Below are positions 12,201-26,000 of a DNA stretch of 64,000 nucleotides, piece by piece. The stretch's first letter is position 1. Every line of letters starts with the position of its first letter. The position numbers were made by a program, and so were the translations under genes. This DNA is from Conus ventricosus (lineage: Eukaryota > Mollusca > Gastropoda > Neogastropoda > Conidae), in NCBI GenBank assembly GCA_018398815.1, contig CM031616.1, forward strand, positions 73,180,355 to 73,244,354, read 5' to 3'. The notes under the pieces are model-generated. The model searched no databases. It worked only from the letters and a program-made list of their open reading frames with translations, and had not been told where the DNA came from.

Positions 12201-15200
12201 AGCTGTTTTAGTTCAAACATAAATCATAAATCAATAAGGGAAAATATCAACGAAGAAGAGAAATCAATTATTTGGGAATATAAATTTTGATACAGTTGCT
12301 AAGGGTTGTTGCTACGATGATTTACTTGTTTACATTTCGTTTTAGGAACGAAGACAAGCAAATCATCGGAACTTGATTAAGTTTCATTTAACAGTTGTTG
12401 GTTAGGATTTGATTTTTTATATTGAATTTTCGATAGTTTGGTTATATTTATTATTTTTGCTTCGATGTCATGTTGGTAGGATGATGCGTAGAGTTGGTCG
12501 TTAGATTTGTTTCGATGTTATGTTTTAGGGTGATGTGGTAGTGTTGGTCGCCCGATCAATTGACGACGAGCATGTTTAAAAGGAGAGTGTTTTTGTGTGT
12601 TCAGGGTTGTGTTCTTGCGCAGTTGTTCTTGCGCAGTTGTTCTTGCGTTGTTTTGTGACGGGTCTCGCCGACAGATGCTTGCTGACCATCCTTGCTGACA
12701 TAAAAGAGAAGGAAGCACGATTTGGTCTGGTCTAAAGGGATTGTTTGCCTGGCTGTTTCTGGCGCGGGTTGCTTGCTGTCTCTGCTAATCTATTGATCCA
12801 CAAACACCAGCAGATTTAGTCTGCATGATTAATCTGTGCAAAGTGGCGGCACGAAGATGAGATTGAGCATCCAACATATATAAGATTGAAGTTGAAAATC
12901 CTTTGGGTTTTCGATCGAGCTCTTGCCTTTGCCCTAAGCCCACTTTCCCACAGATTTTTGGTTTGTCAGAAGTGGGATTGTGGATCATAATATAGAAGTA
13001 AGCCTTTTATTGACAGCAGACAGACTCGTAAGCCGGTGCGGTCCAGACCAGCTTTTTCAGATTGGGATTAGGACATATTGAAGAGATGTGGACCATTGGC
13101 GAACCAAGATCAACAAAACTGATGCTGGCGACGGTTCAGCAACACAGAAACCCCTGCAGACTCTACAAGCTGCGAAAATTTTTCGGGCGATGGCGACGTG
13201 GAGGGACTTCGCCCAAGGGTTTGCGCCTCACCCTGCAACTTCGGGGCCATCCCAGACGTTAGCGGCAAGTGGCTTCTTAACTCACTTGACGGACGAGCCA
13301 AGCAAGAGATCTGACACGGGAAGCAGGCGAGATCAACTCAGCTGAGAAAATAATCAAGTTTCTTGAACAAGAATGGGGGGAACAAAAGATCACTCAACAC
13401 TGACGGGCCCTTCTTCAGGCGACGTTGGTAGGGGCGAGTCTATAGGCGAATACGCATAACACTCCGCATGCTATGGGTCAAGACCCTACGAGGCGAATCC
13501 TGACGCGCTCTCGAGCCAACATTACTTCGGGACGCCTTCGTCAACGGCCTGCCCCCGGGGCATCATTGAAGAGGGACATGAAAGCGGTTTACAAGGGAAC
13601 ACCCCGGGCTACCTTATAGAAGCAACAAAGGAAGCACAACGATGGATGGGGAAGACTCCATCGCCGATAATGCCATCGAACAGACAATCATGGGCCCGAC
13701 ATGCTGCAGCGGCTGGAGGAGAAGTTCGGCGCTGACTTGAAGACGGAACCCCTCAAGCAACACCTCACGGCAGCATAGAAGAGCAGCACGTCAATGCCCT
13801 AGAAGTCGGCAGCAACCAGCGATGCCCCCTCCCAGAATACTTTCCCCATCACCCTTCCTTCACCCACAGCCAGTTTCCCCAGTCTACACGGACGTGCTGG
13901 TGGTGCCAGCGCAAGGGAAAACGTCCAAGCAAATCCCGAGCAAGACAACGTATCTTCAAAGGCAGCAAAGACAAATCAACAGGGCTACAGGATGCGGGGA
14001 AACGAGAAAACCCCGCTGTTATGGAAAACCGGGGCGGGGGGGGGAGGAAAAAAGAAGCAGTCAAAACAAATAGTAGAAAGTCAATTTTCGCAGCAAAGGT
14101 GGCATCAAAGGAAGAAACGAAGACAAACCTGCCGGAAGATGTCCGACGATTTGAAATCAAGATTAACGGCAGGAGACACAGGCTCTCGTGGACAGGGCAG
14201 CGAAGTAAGGGACTGTCACAGAAGCTTGGGCTGCAAGAAATCTCAAGAATCTTCGACAAGAAGATGGCCTCGCCCAAAATACGGAGCAGTGATGGGGCAG
14301 GGGGTCCCCTACTCCCCATCTACTTGGTCGACATACAAGTCTTCAATACACTCTGCCCCAAACACCCGGTTCTTCGTAGTCAAAACGCCTACGGAGCCAT
14401 TTATGAGGGAGAGAAGGAACGAGCCCCAGTACTGCTGGGGTTTGAACGTTTTGGGAACCCTGCCTGAACAATGCTTCAAACCTTCCTCCAACCTTCAACT
14501 CTTAGCGCAAGAAATCAAGAAGAAGAAAGATGTTTACCAAGGGCATCGCTCGTACGATCTCCCGTCAACACATCCTGCCTTCTCTATTGCGACAATCAAA
14601 GTCTCAAGCCGAAGACTGACTTCATATCCCTGATGGCTTCAACGTCGACGAAACCCACTTCCCCAAGGCCTGCTACTAGTCCCCATTTGCTCAAAAACCC
14701 CTTGGCGTCACGCTATGTCAGGATGGCAAACCGGGACACATGGGGACAAACTCCTGCCTGCCAGAAACTCAGTAGCTGTCTTAGAAGCTGTCAACACGCA
14801 TGAAAAAGGGCCTTTGATCCAGCTCAACGTCAACGAATCATCGTATCAGAAGTTACTGCGGAAGAAGAAGAAAAGAGAGAAGACAGAGGCAAGCAGCAAA
14901 AAAAAGTCCAACATCCTTCCCCCAGACTTCGATGGCCTGACAGACAGAAAAGAAGCTACCGAACCTCCTTGAAAGTCTCTGACGCCTTCATGCCGACTCT
15001 ACAGACCTGGGCTACACTGATGCAGTGACACATCGGCTGAAGACTAAAATGAAAAACCCGTGGCTCAACCATATCGTAGAATTCCTCCCCTCAATTTTTA
15101 AGAAGTTCAGAGTCACCCGAAAGAACTACTGAAGAAGGGCATCATCACTGAGAGTTACCCGCCCCCACGCCGCACCGATTGTCATCGTCGGAAGAAAAAG

Positions 15201-18200
15201 ACGGGTCCATCCGACTTTGCGTTCGACTACCGCAAGTTGAACTCCAAAACCATTCAGAGATGCCTTCCCTCTGCCCAGAATCCAAGGTCTTTCGACGTCT
15301 GGTCGGGTCACAGTACTTTTCACCCTTGACCTTGGCTCCGGCTTCCACCCGATAGCCATGCACCCTGGCGATCAACATAAGACGGCTTTCACCACTCCAG
15401 TGGGCTCTTTGAATATACCAGAATGCCAATGGGCCTCTGCACAGCACCAGCCACGTTCCAGCGACTGATGCAGTCTACGATGTCCGAAATTCTGTTCCAG
15501 TTCCCCTTGGTCTACTCGACGACCTCCCGATCTTTTCAAAGAACTTTGAAGAACACCTGGAAAAACTTGGAACGCCTGTTCCGAAGAATCAGAGAAAAAG
15601 GGACTCAGTTGAGGGCAGACAAATGTCAATTCCTGCGACGCCAAGTCATCTACTGGGGCACACATCTCTGCTGAAGGGGTATCCTGCGAAGACTCCAAGG
15701 TACGGGTTGTCAAGGAATGGCCAGTCCCCACTACAACCCCTGAGCTCCGCAGTTTCCTGGGTTTCGCCAGCTTTCTACGGCGGTTTATCAGAAATTTTGC
15801 CAAGATAGCCCGGGCCCTCCACGACTTGGTCTCCAGCGACAAAAGCAAGAAAAAAAAACGCCGACATCACCACACGCTGGGCCCAAAAACCATGAGGAAG
15901 CTTTCAGAAAAATGAAGACCCCCATGACTTTAGCACCTTTTCCTGGGCTACGCAGATTTCACCAAGCCTTTCATCCTGGGGCCGACGCCCGCCCCGACGG
16001 ATGGGCGCCCTTCTCTCTCAAGAACAAGATGGGCGACGCCAGGTCCTGGCCTATGCGAGCAGAAGGCTAAGTCCAACAGAAAAGAATCGGCAATTACTCT
16101 AGCATGAAGCTAGAATTCCTCGCCCCTGAAGTGGGCTGTCACCGAAAATTCAGAGACTACCTCCTGGGATCCAAGTTGTCGTCTACTGAACAATCCCTTG
16201 CCCACTTTAAGACAGCTTCCTGGGCGCCTTAGAGCAACGCTGGGCTTCTCAGTTAGCACGTTCGACTTCGAAATCAGTACCGGCTTGGCAAGACAAATCT
16301 GCCCACGCCCTTTCCAGACTGCCCCCACCACGGAAGATGAAGCCCGCTGCTACTCCTGTCCCACCCCAGATTGCTGCCATCAAAGAAAACTGCAGAAATC
16401 ACGCTTATATGGAACAACCCCCCTGATGCTGAAGAAGACGCTGGCTGAAGTACGAGCAGAGCAACACGAGATCCAGTCATCGCCCCAGTCCCGGCAGTAT
16501 GGCCCGGAAAAAACCCCCACAAGAGGAAACCGAGATCTTCAAACCTTGCCCGCGCGCTCACGACTCTTCTTGGAAGCGGGTTTCCCCTACAGGAAGGTGA
16601 AGATCTGCAACATGGGCCCTGCCGACAACTGGTCCTGCCCAGCACGATGAAAGAAGAAGTCCTGACTCCCTTCACGACGACATGGGCCACCAGGGAATCA
16701 ACCGCATATGGGGGCTCCTGCGCACACGAGCGTATGGCCCGGGGTGCACGGGGAGTGGGGACGTCACATCTCCAATGCCAGAGATGCACCCCGGGGCAAC
16801 ATCCCAAGACTTTCACCACGTCGGACACCTTCAAGCATCGCGACCGTTTGAAGTCTTGGCCCTAGATTTCACCAAGTTAGAAGCTGGGCCCGCGACGGTA
16901 GAGAAACGTTCCTGATAATGGGCAGACGTCTTCTCCAAGTTTACACAAGCGGTACCCACCACCAACCAAGAAGCCTCCACTGTGGCCAAAACTCTGATCA
17001 AAGAATGGTTCCTGAAGTAACGGGTTCCAGAACGTATCCACAGCGACCAAGGGCGAAATTCGAGTCCAACTGATCGCCGAGCTCTGCACGATGTACAACA
17101 TTAAGAAGACCCACACGACCCCCTACCATCCCCAGGGCAACGGGCAATGCGAGAGGTTCAACCGCTCCATGTTCAAGCTCCTCGTTCCCTCACCCATGAA
17201 GAGAAAAGGAATTGGCCTGTCCCACCTGCCGGAACTGGTCCAGCCTACAATAACACGCCTCAACGCGACCACGGGTTTCGCACCACATTTCCTACTATTC
17301 GGGCAACACCCAAGACTCCCAGTCGATGACATCTTGGGCAACGACAACCAGCCAGTTGAACTCGACACCTGGTCAATCTTCACCAGCTCGCCTGAGAGAC
17401 GCCTACAGCAAGGCACACCAACAGTCCCAAAAATCGCCGCCAGGAGAGACGAAGCCAGGCGGAAGACGTCTCCCTCCATCCTGTCTGAAGGGACCTGGTC
17501 TACCTTCGCAACCGGGAGGAGGGAAGTTGCAAGATGCCTGAAGCCTCAACTATTCCAGGTCGTCACGCGGCCCTATAACAACGACGCCTACGTGTACGAC
17601 CATTGCTGAGGAATCGACCGCACGGTCAACAGGAAGGACATGCTGCCAGCCGCGAACCCAGAGAAGACTCGGAAGGCGAGGACGAAGACCCAATACCACC
17701 TCCCACACGGGAAGAAGACTCCAACAGCGAATCCGAGGAAGACTTCGTAATGAATGAACATTCCCCAGACTCCTGAACGAAGAAACCAGTTCCGCTGCCT
17801 ACACCGTTCCGCTTCCTAGAAGATCCCTAAGACTTGCCAGCAAACCAAGAAAAGTTTATTCTGAGAATCCAGTAATTTTGTTTAAAAATAGTGGTTAGGA
17901 ATAGAAAGTTAGGCATTCTCCAGAGAAGAGACGTTTGGAGAAAGAAAAGTAGCAAGATTAGAATTAGAAAAGTTAGGCATTCTCTTTCATAAGCAGAAAA
18001 GAGACATTTGGAGAAAGAAAAAGGAAAAGTCAGCAAGAACAACAACCTCAGCAAGAACAACTTTACTATATTTTTGAAAAGTTATCTTTGCTAAAAGTTT
18101 AATTTTTATTTTCTTTTGACAATGTATTTTATAACAGATCTTCCATGGAAATATACAAAGATATTTTCATCTCTCGTGTGTAGTTTGGCTACAGAATGGC

Positions 18201-21200
18201 TGAGAAAGAAAAGAGTTCCTTCTCCCTGTTCCCGTTTTGATTCTCAGTGCCTTATTTATAAAATAACGCACTGAGAATCAAATCACCCCAAAATGATCAT
18301 AAGTCGTAAAGCTCCTTTTGTTAAACTATAATTCCTTCTACCCCTTGATTCAAACTTGCCTTATTCATGAAATAACGCAGTTTGAATCAATGCCTTCAAT
18401 TATAATTTCATAACAAACCCCATTCCCCTGATTCAAACTCGCCTTATTACAGGTTCCCACAGATATCAGAAAAAAAAGTTCAAGGGTTTTCAAGGAATTT
18501 CCAGGGTTAGCAGCTTCATTCAAGGGTAGTAATTAACAACTTTCTTGCAAAGTTATGTTTATTAAACTCTATGAGCAGCCTGTTACTATCAATCATTACT
18601 TAACATCATTTCTTACCTCGTATTCATGCTAGCACAACTGGTCAGTCGTTTCACTGCAGGCAAACTTGTCAGCAACAGAACACGATGGAAACATTTTTTT
18701 GAATATCTCCCCAACACCAGTGAAACTGTGATAAGAGTAATGCTCTCCATGGCAAACAAAGTCCAATACACCTCAGCAGTTAGGACATCGTTCTTGGTGC
18801 ACGATTCGATCGTTTTCTGTTTAGAAAAGCTGCTTGAAGACCCTGCAGCTGCTGATGTGAAGGTGCATCTTGAGACCCCCCTGTCACTGCAGTAAAACTT
18901 GAAGTTGAAGGCAGTTGACTGCCAGTCTCCTGCCTTGCACCCGGTGGTTCAGATCTTGGTGAGGAGTTTCGGTTTCCAAGAGTGAATCCATGCATGGTCA
19001 GCTGTGTGGCACCACCGCATTTCTCTTATTCTCATGTTCATGTTCCACCAACCGTTTGTGTTTCACTCCATCAGCATGACTCTTCACAGCACTGATGCCC
19101 ATACCCGAGATACTAAAACTCTTCTTGCACAATGTGCACCTTGCTAGTGTTTCGTTTTCTCCACGAGCTAACCAACCTTTGAAAGCAATCTTTTTTCTGC
19201 CCACATATCATTGAAAACGCAGTCCTCCTTCCCCATCTGCAGGCTCAGTAGCACTATTTGCGCAAAACATCGACCGTCGACACAACCCCGATGGTAACCA
19301 AAGGGAAAGAACTCTGTTGGCTTCTACACTTACGTCTATAGTAAGTCAAACACTAGTCACTGACGAGTTACTTCCCTTCTGCTTCAGCTAGGCTGTTGTC
19401 GGTTGCTACGGGATCGGCGATCACGAAGCCACATGGAGTGACAGAGATTGTGATTTATTTCGTATAAAAAACATTTTCTTGAGTGACAGTCACTTCCTTG
19501 CTTTGAGAGGACAGATTGTGACCGATTTTGAAATTTCAAGGACTTTTCCAGGGGGTTAGGCCTTCAGCTTATTTTTAAGTACTTTTCCAGGCCTTGAAAT
19601 GGTCATGTCAAATCTCAAGCACTTTTCAAGAAAATAAGGGGGCGTACGAACCCTGTATTTATAAAATAACGCAGTTTGAATCAGTGCCTTCATTTTATTC
19701 TTTCATTTCGGTTTGCCTTGTTTAAACAACAACGCAAGCTGAATGAAAAGAACGTGTCACGTGAATAATCGGGATTTTCCCCTTCTATTAATAGTTGATT
19801 ATCATATTACCTATTAAAGATAGCGATATGAATCAAATTGTCCTAATCTCTTTAAAAAGAATAAGAAGTATCAAATATACTCTATTCTTTTCATTCAAGG
19901 AGGACCTTGAATAATCGAGAGAAGGGGGAGGGAGAAAAGTTTGAATATTATTAAATTTTACTTTATATATTTTGGAAGGGGCAGTAACCCTAATACAGGA
20001 AATTGACTAGGAAGTGGAGTTATATACCCATCCTAGCACCTGTCCCAACTTTCGATTCAATGAGGGCATTGAAAAACAAGAGTAGGGGGCAGATGTGGAG
20101 AAGTGAAGAAAAGTTACTTACGATTTTTTCAGCCATTATTACAAGAGAAATCACTCTTAACAAACGAATGACGTCAAACCTTTAATCATAAAGATCAGAT
20201 TGTAGATCCAAAATAGTATACGTTTCCATGGAAGATAGGTAAATATAAGTTATATCGAAACAAGCAAACATTTAAGCTGTTTTTAGTTCAAACATAAATC
20301 ATACATCAATAACGAAAATATCAACGAAGAAGAGAAATCAATTATTTGGGAATATAAATTTTGATACAGTTGCTAAGGGTTAGTTGCTACGATGATTTAC
20401 TTGTTTACATTTCGTTTTAGGAACGAAGACAAGCAAATCATCGGAAACTTGATTAAGTTTCATTTAACAGTTGTTGGTTAGGATTTGATTATTATATTGC
20501 ATTTATCGATAGTTTGTTATAGTATTATTTTTGCTTCGATGTCATGTTGGTAGGATGATGTCGTAGAGTTGGTCGTTAGATTTGTTTCGATGTTATGTTG
20601 TTAGGGTGATGTGGTACTGTTGGTCGTCCGATCAATTGACGACGAGCATGTATAAAAGGAGAGTGTGTTTGTGTGTTCAGGGTTGTTGTTCTTGCGCAGT
20701 TGTTCTTGCGCAGTTGTTCTTGCGTTGTTCTTGCTGACGGGTCTCGCTGACAGATGCTTGCTGACCATCCTTGCTGACATAAAAGAAGAGAAGCATCGAT
20801 TCTGGTCTGGTCTCAAGATTGTTTGCCTGGCTGATCTGAGCGCTGGTTGCTTGCTGTCTCTGCTACTTCTATTGATCCACAACACCCAGCAGATTTAGTC
20901 TGCATGATTAATCTGTGCAAAGTGGCAGGCACGAAGATGAGATTGAGCATCCAACATATATAAGATTGAAGTTGAAAATCCTTGGTTTCGATCGAGCTCT
21001 TGCCTTTGCCCTAAGTCCACTTTGCCACATTGGCAAAATCAGTTACATTATGTGTGGTGAACCAGTCCTGGAAAAAGACCAGGATCTCTGGACCCTCTGC
21101 CTGTGGCAGATGAGTGATAAAACATCGACTTCTGACCAAAAAAAAAAAGAGAGAGAGAATATTGCTTGTAACCCAGCTGACGAATGGACTCTCGATGGAC

Positions 21201-22642
21201 ACAGCCTGCTACACACACCATCATCTTTCTTTCTGCTGTCACAGCAGTTGATTTGAAATGACCGCACCACATTTTCTACATGAAGTATGAAAATATCCAA
21301 TCAAAATGAAACACATACAGCCATTGTCTTACCGTTAATACAAGGGCCACCCCATAAGTTCTTGGACGCGCAGAAACCCCTGACATCATAATTTCAATTT
21401 TTATATCATCATCACAAGCGATGTCATAATAGCTATGACACAAAAAATAATAAAAATCGTCAGAGCCAAATTTGTTCTAGACAGCAAAATGGATGGCAAG
21501 GGGGACGGTTTTCAAAGTGTTGCAGACAGCCTGTCTTGGAGATTTTCGTGCCATGATTTATTATGACCATCTTCAGAGGAAGTCTTTCAAGGGAAGTTTT
21601 ACAAGTCTGACAAACTCTTTTAGTGACAAGGCTCCATCATTATCCAAGGTACATAGGTGGTTCAAAGAATTTCAGTTTGGTACAATGTCGCAAGTCCTCG
21701 AATCACAGAGGATGAACTCAAGGATACTCTAAACCTTTCATCAGGAAGCTTAGACCGCATTCTTCGGCACAATCTCTCTGTACGGAAGCGTTGCGCCCGT
21801 TGGGTGCCCCACCAGCTGACTGGGGAGCAGATGAGGGCTAGGGTTGAATGGTGCCAGTTTATGCTGCAAAAATTTGACGGAGGAAGATCACATAGGGTCT
21901 CCAATATCGTCACAGGTGACGAAACCTATGTTTACCAGTATGACCCCGAAACAAAGCAGCAGTCGTCAGTTTGGCTGTTTCCAGGGGAAACCCCACCTGT
22001 GAAATTTAAGAGATCAAGAAGCTGCACAAAGCAAATGATTGCAGTTTTCTTCGCAAGATCCGGCCATGTGACTACTGTACCACTTCTGGAAAGAAAGACA
22101 GTGAACGCTGAATGGTACATCAACACCTGCCTGCCAAAAGTGTTCGAGGCTTGGAGTGCACGGCGACCACGGACCAGTAACCGCCACCTACTCCTCCACC
22201 ACGACAACGCCAGCGCCCACACGGCAGCTGCAACTTTAGACTTCGTGCAAGAGAACAGCGTGCAGCTTGTCACTCATCCTCCGTATTCTCCTGACCTAGC
22301 CCCTTGTGACTTCTTTTTGTTCCCTCGTTTGAAAAAAAACAACTGAAAGGAAAGCCATTTGAGAGCTCTGAAGATGCCCGAGCGTTTGCAGAGGGCTTGA
22401 TTCTGGTATACCTAAGTCGGAGTGGGCTGGGTGATGGATTCGTGTTTAGAAGGATGGAAAAGTGCATACATGCTGATGGAGGATACTGTGAAATGATGGG
22501 CTAGGTAAGAAATGCCAGTGTACCTGTTCCACAGAAAAATCAGAATTCTACACATCTTTTCATAAAACAGCAATGTTCATGCTGTGAAAACTGGCAATTT
22601 TCATTCGAGACCTCACCCCTTCCCCCTAGAAAGAAACACACA

Positions 22643-22689
<47 letters not shown>

Positions 22690-23024
22690 TAAGCTCTCTC
22701 ACACACACACAGAGTTCCAGGACAATGCCCCTGAGGGTGCACCCAGGGTGCAGGGAGACAGGCAGGAGAGGGCGAGTCACCTGGAATGATGAGCTTTCCT
22801 CTGGCATCAATGGTCCTGGCTCCACCTGGAATGACCAAGTTGGTCCCCAACTGTCTGCAACACACACCACACCCCCTCTACAGCACACTGGAGGGTGAGA
22901 CACCCCCCACCCCCCACTACAGCACACTGAAGGGGTGAGACAGCAGGCACACACTACAGGGAGGGACAGAGAGTGGGAGGAGGGAAACAGTGACAGGGGG
23001 GTGAACTGGAGGGGAGGAGAGGAA

Positions 23025-23086
<62 letters not shown>

Positions 23087-26000
23087 GAAGGAAAGAGAGA
23101 GGGAGGAGACAGATGTAGTATTTCCAAGATCTACGTATTCCAAGTAGGAGACGTTGAGTCGCGCCGTCAAAGTTTACGTCGTTGCCACGCAGTCCCCGAG
23201 CGAGGCTCGCGTGAGAGTTATGTCCCTTGGACTTAGCAGACGACGATCGATGTCGAAGGTAACCATACCACATCTCCCTTTCAAGTTAACTCAAACTTTT
23301 GAGTTGAAGGTAACCATACCACATCTCCCTTTCAAGTTAACTCAAACTTTTGAGTTTGAATTCGAAATAAACATTAATTACTGGAACAACTTTAAACAAC
23401 GTAACTTTTCCAATCTAACAAAGAACTTGGCTTGATTTGTTATAACAATACTTTCTCCTCCCTCTCTAGATTCAGTACTTGTTCACAAATTTAATTTCAC
23501 TGGTTTCACAATTCGCCGTCCGAATCGAGAATATGTTCCTCTCTGGCCCACAGGAGTTGTTAGAGGAGAACTTTGGACTGAACTTCGTGGTGTGTATTGA
23601 TGAGCAGTTGAACGTAAAGTGGGTGTACCAGTTGATGTGATTGGTTTTTCCTGTGTTGTTCCTGGCTGAACAACAATGGAAGGAGAACGCCCCTGTGGAG
23701 TATTTGGTACCGTCATTTCTGTGGGTGAGTTAGCTGATGATGACGAAACAGGGATGTGATCTTTCACGACTGGAGTAGCGATGATAGCACGTCTGTTACG
23801 CCTGATGATTCCCTGTGGTGTATTGACGATGAATGACCGGGGGTTATTTGAAGCTGAGATGACTTCCCCATGTCGTTTCATGTCACGAATCCAAACAGGG
23901 TCTCCAATTTTCAGTGGCGGGAGATTTCTTGCAGCATGTCTGTCATCATAGTTTTCACGCTGTTTTTCTTTAATTTGGGCTTCTTTCTTTGCAACGGAGT
24001 CATAATCTGGTGTAGATGGTTTTAATATTTTGGGAATGACTGGAATTTTGGTTTGTAATTTCCTTCCCATGAGGAGTTCAGCAGGTGAGAACCCATTCCT
24101 GAGTGGGGATGCCCTGTACATGAGCAGTGCTATGTAAGGGTCTTTATTCTTTTTCAGGAGTTGCTTGAAGGTCCTGACTGCTCTCAGCTTCTCCATTTGT
24201 TTGTGGATATCTGGGTGAGCTTGTGACGTGTGTGAATCCGTACTCTGTTGCAAACTCTGAGAATTCATAGCTGGCAAATTGGGGTCCGTTGTCAGAGACA
24301 ACAACATCCGGTATCCCGTGTGTGGCAAAGACAGATTTGATTTGATGTATGACAATAGTGCTGGTGAGTTTGCTGAGTAGCTTCACCTCCATCCATCTGG
24401 AGTAGTAATCCACAATGAGTAGATAGTTCTGACCATACAGTTCCAAGAGATCCATTCCCAATCGTGACCATGGTCGATCAGGCAAAGATGAAGGAAGAAG
24501 AGGTTCCTTTTGTTCTGGCTGGTGAATAGCACAGGTATGACATTTTTTTTATCATGTCTTCAATGTCTGAAGTGATATTGGGCCACCAAACTGTTGAACG
24601 GGCAGACGCACAGCATTTTGTGATGCCAAGGTGCCCTTCATGGAGTCGTTCAGAACGTCGAGCCTCATAGATCTAGGAATAACCAAGCGGTCGTCAAACA
24701 GCAGTAGATCATCAACGATTGTGAAATGGGCTCTGTTCGTCCAGTATTGTTTAAGCATTGGGTTTTCAGGCATGTATGCTGGCCAACCGTTGACAACCGT
24801 ATTCTCGAACTTGTGGTAGGATGTCGTCAGCTTTTTGTCCTTCACAAATTTCCTGAAGCTTTTTTAGTTGAAGCTGGCAAAACATCTATGCTTTGTTTTG
24901 CAAATTTTGTCACTTCATTGATCAGGTCTGAGTCGGCTGAGTTGTTGCTGCAAACAGGAGCTCTTGACAAAGCATCAGCAGTGATTTGAATTTTTCCTTG
25001 CACGTGGACGACTGTTGGGCTGTAGCGCATAAGTCTCAAGCGGAATCGTTGAATTCTTGGTGGCATCTTCCAGAGCTCTGTAGTAGTCAGAAGTGGCACA
25101 AGAGGCTTATGGTCGGTTTCTACAGTGAACTGAAGGCCCAGGACATAGTCGTTGAATCTCTCACATGCCCATGTTGATGCGAGAGCTTCTTTTTCTATCA
25201 CTGCATATCTCTGTTCTGCATCACTGAGAGATCTTGAAATATAGGACACAGGTTTTCTTGTTCCATCTTCTTGAACCTGTGAGAGGACTGCTCCAATGCC
25301 ATTGTTTGAGGCATCTGCTGCAACAATTGTTGTTTTCAGAGGGTCGTAGTGTGCCAGTACAGGTGGGGATGTAAGCAGGTCTTTGATCTGTTGAAATGCT
25401 GATTCTTGTGGTTCAAACCATGTCCAGGAGTTGTTCTTTTGAAGAAGTTGACGCAGTGGTGTGTTGACATCAGCAAGTTTCGGTATGTATTTTGCCAACT
25501 GATTCACCATCCCCATGAATCTTTGCAGCTCTGTGATATTTGTTGGAGCGGGAAATTTTTTTATGGCTTCCACTTTTTCCGGATCTGGGTGAACTCCATT
25601 CTCGTCAATGATATGTCCCAGGAATTTCACAGATTTCTTGGAAAATTCACACTTTTCATTAAGTGTTAGTCCCGCATCCTGACATCTCTGCAAAACTTCT
25701 CTAAGAATTTTGTCATGCGTAGCTTGGTCTTTCGCATGAATCAGTATGTCATCCATGTGGCAAATGACACCCTCCAAGTCAATCAGAATTTCAGTCATCA
25801 TTTTCTGGAAGAATTCTGGTGCCGAGCTTATGCCAAATGGAAGGCGATTGAAGCAGAAACGACCAAACGGCGTTATGAAAGTGGTGAGTAGTCTTGATTC
25901 AGGGACAAAGGGATTTGCCAAAAGCCGCTCTTGCAATCCAGTTTCGTAAAGATTTTACTCTGCCTAACTTTGCCAGGCTTTCTTCAACTGAGAACATTGG

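Larger units (their letters stand above)
18428..19684 (+). other. stem-loop 3 of the array, split by the hAT-like element
   Basis: The 5' arm CTGATTCAAACTCGC is at 18428-18442 and the 3' arm GCAGTTTGAATCAG at 19671-19684. Between them the loop is interrupted after CTTATTA by the 18450-19655 insertion and resumes TATTTATAAAATAAC. Removing the insertion restores a hairpin like the other copies. Confidence 0.8.
12011..21029 (+). mobile_element. Ty3/gypsy LTR retrotransposon 1, complete structure, broken genes
   Basis: About 9.0 kb flanked by two ~940-bp LTRs that begin TGTGGAGAAG and end CCACA. The four bases before the 5' LTR and after the 3' LTR are both TTGG, the target-site duplication. The order gag, reverse transcriptase, RNase H, integrase is that of Ty3/gypsy. 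A purine-rich tract (GAGTAGGGGGCAGA) sits just before the 3' LTR. Every coding domain is recognisable but split by frameshifts. About 2.3 kb between pol and the 3' LTR is non-coding, holds four stem-loops, and is interrupted by a nested hAT-like element. The element lies in the CRMP intron between exons 22781 and 11459, in antisense to the gene. Confidence 0.93.

Noticed and set aside
22613..23170. 185-codon minus-strand frame rich in Ser and Leu
   Set aside because: Derived from the (AG)n tract. Only 22781-22854 within it, in another frame, is a true exon.
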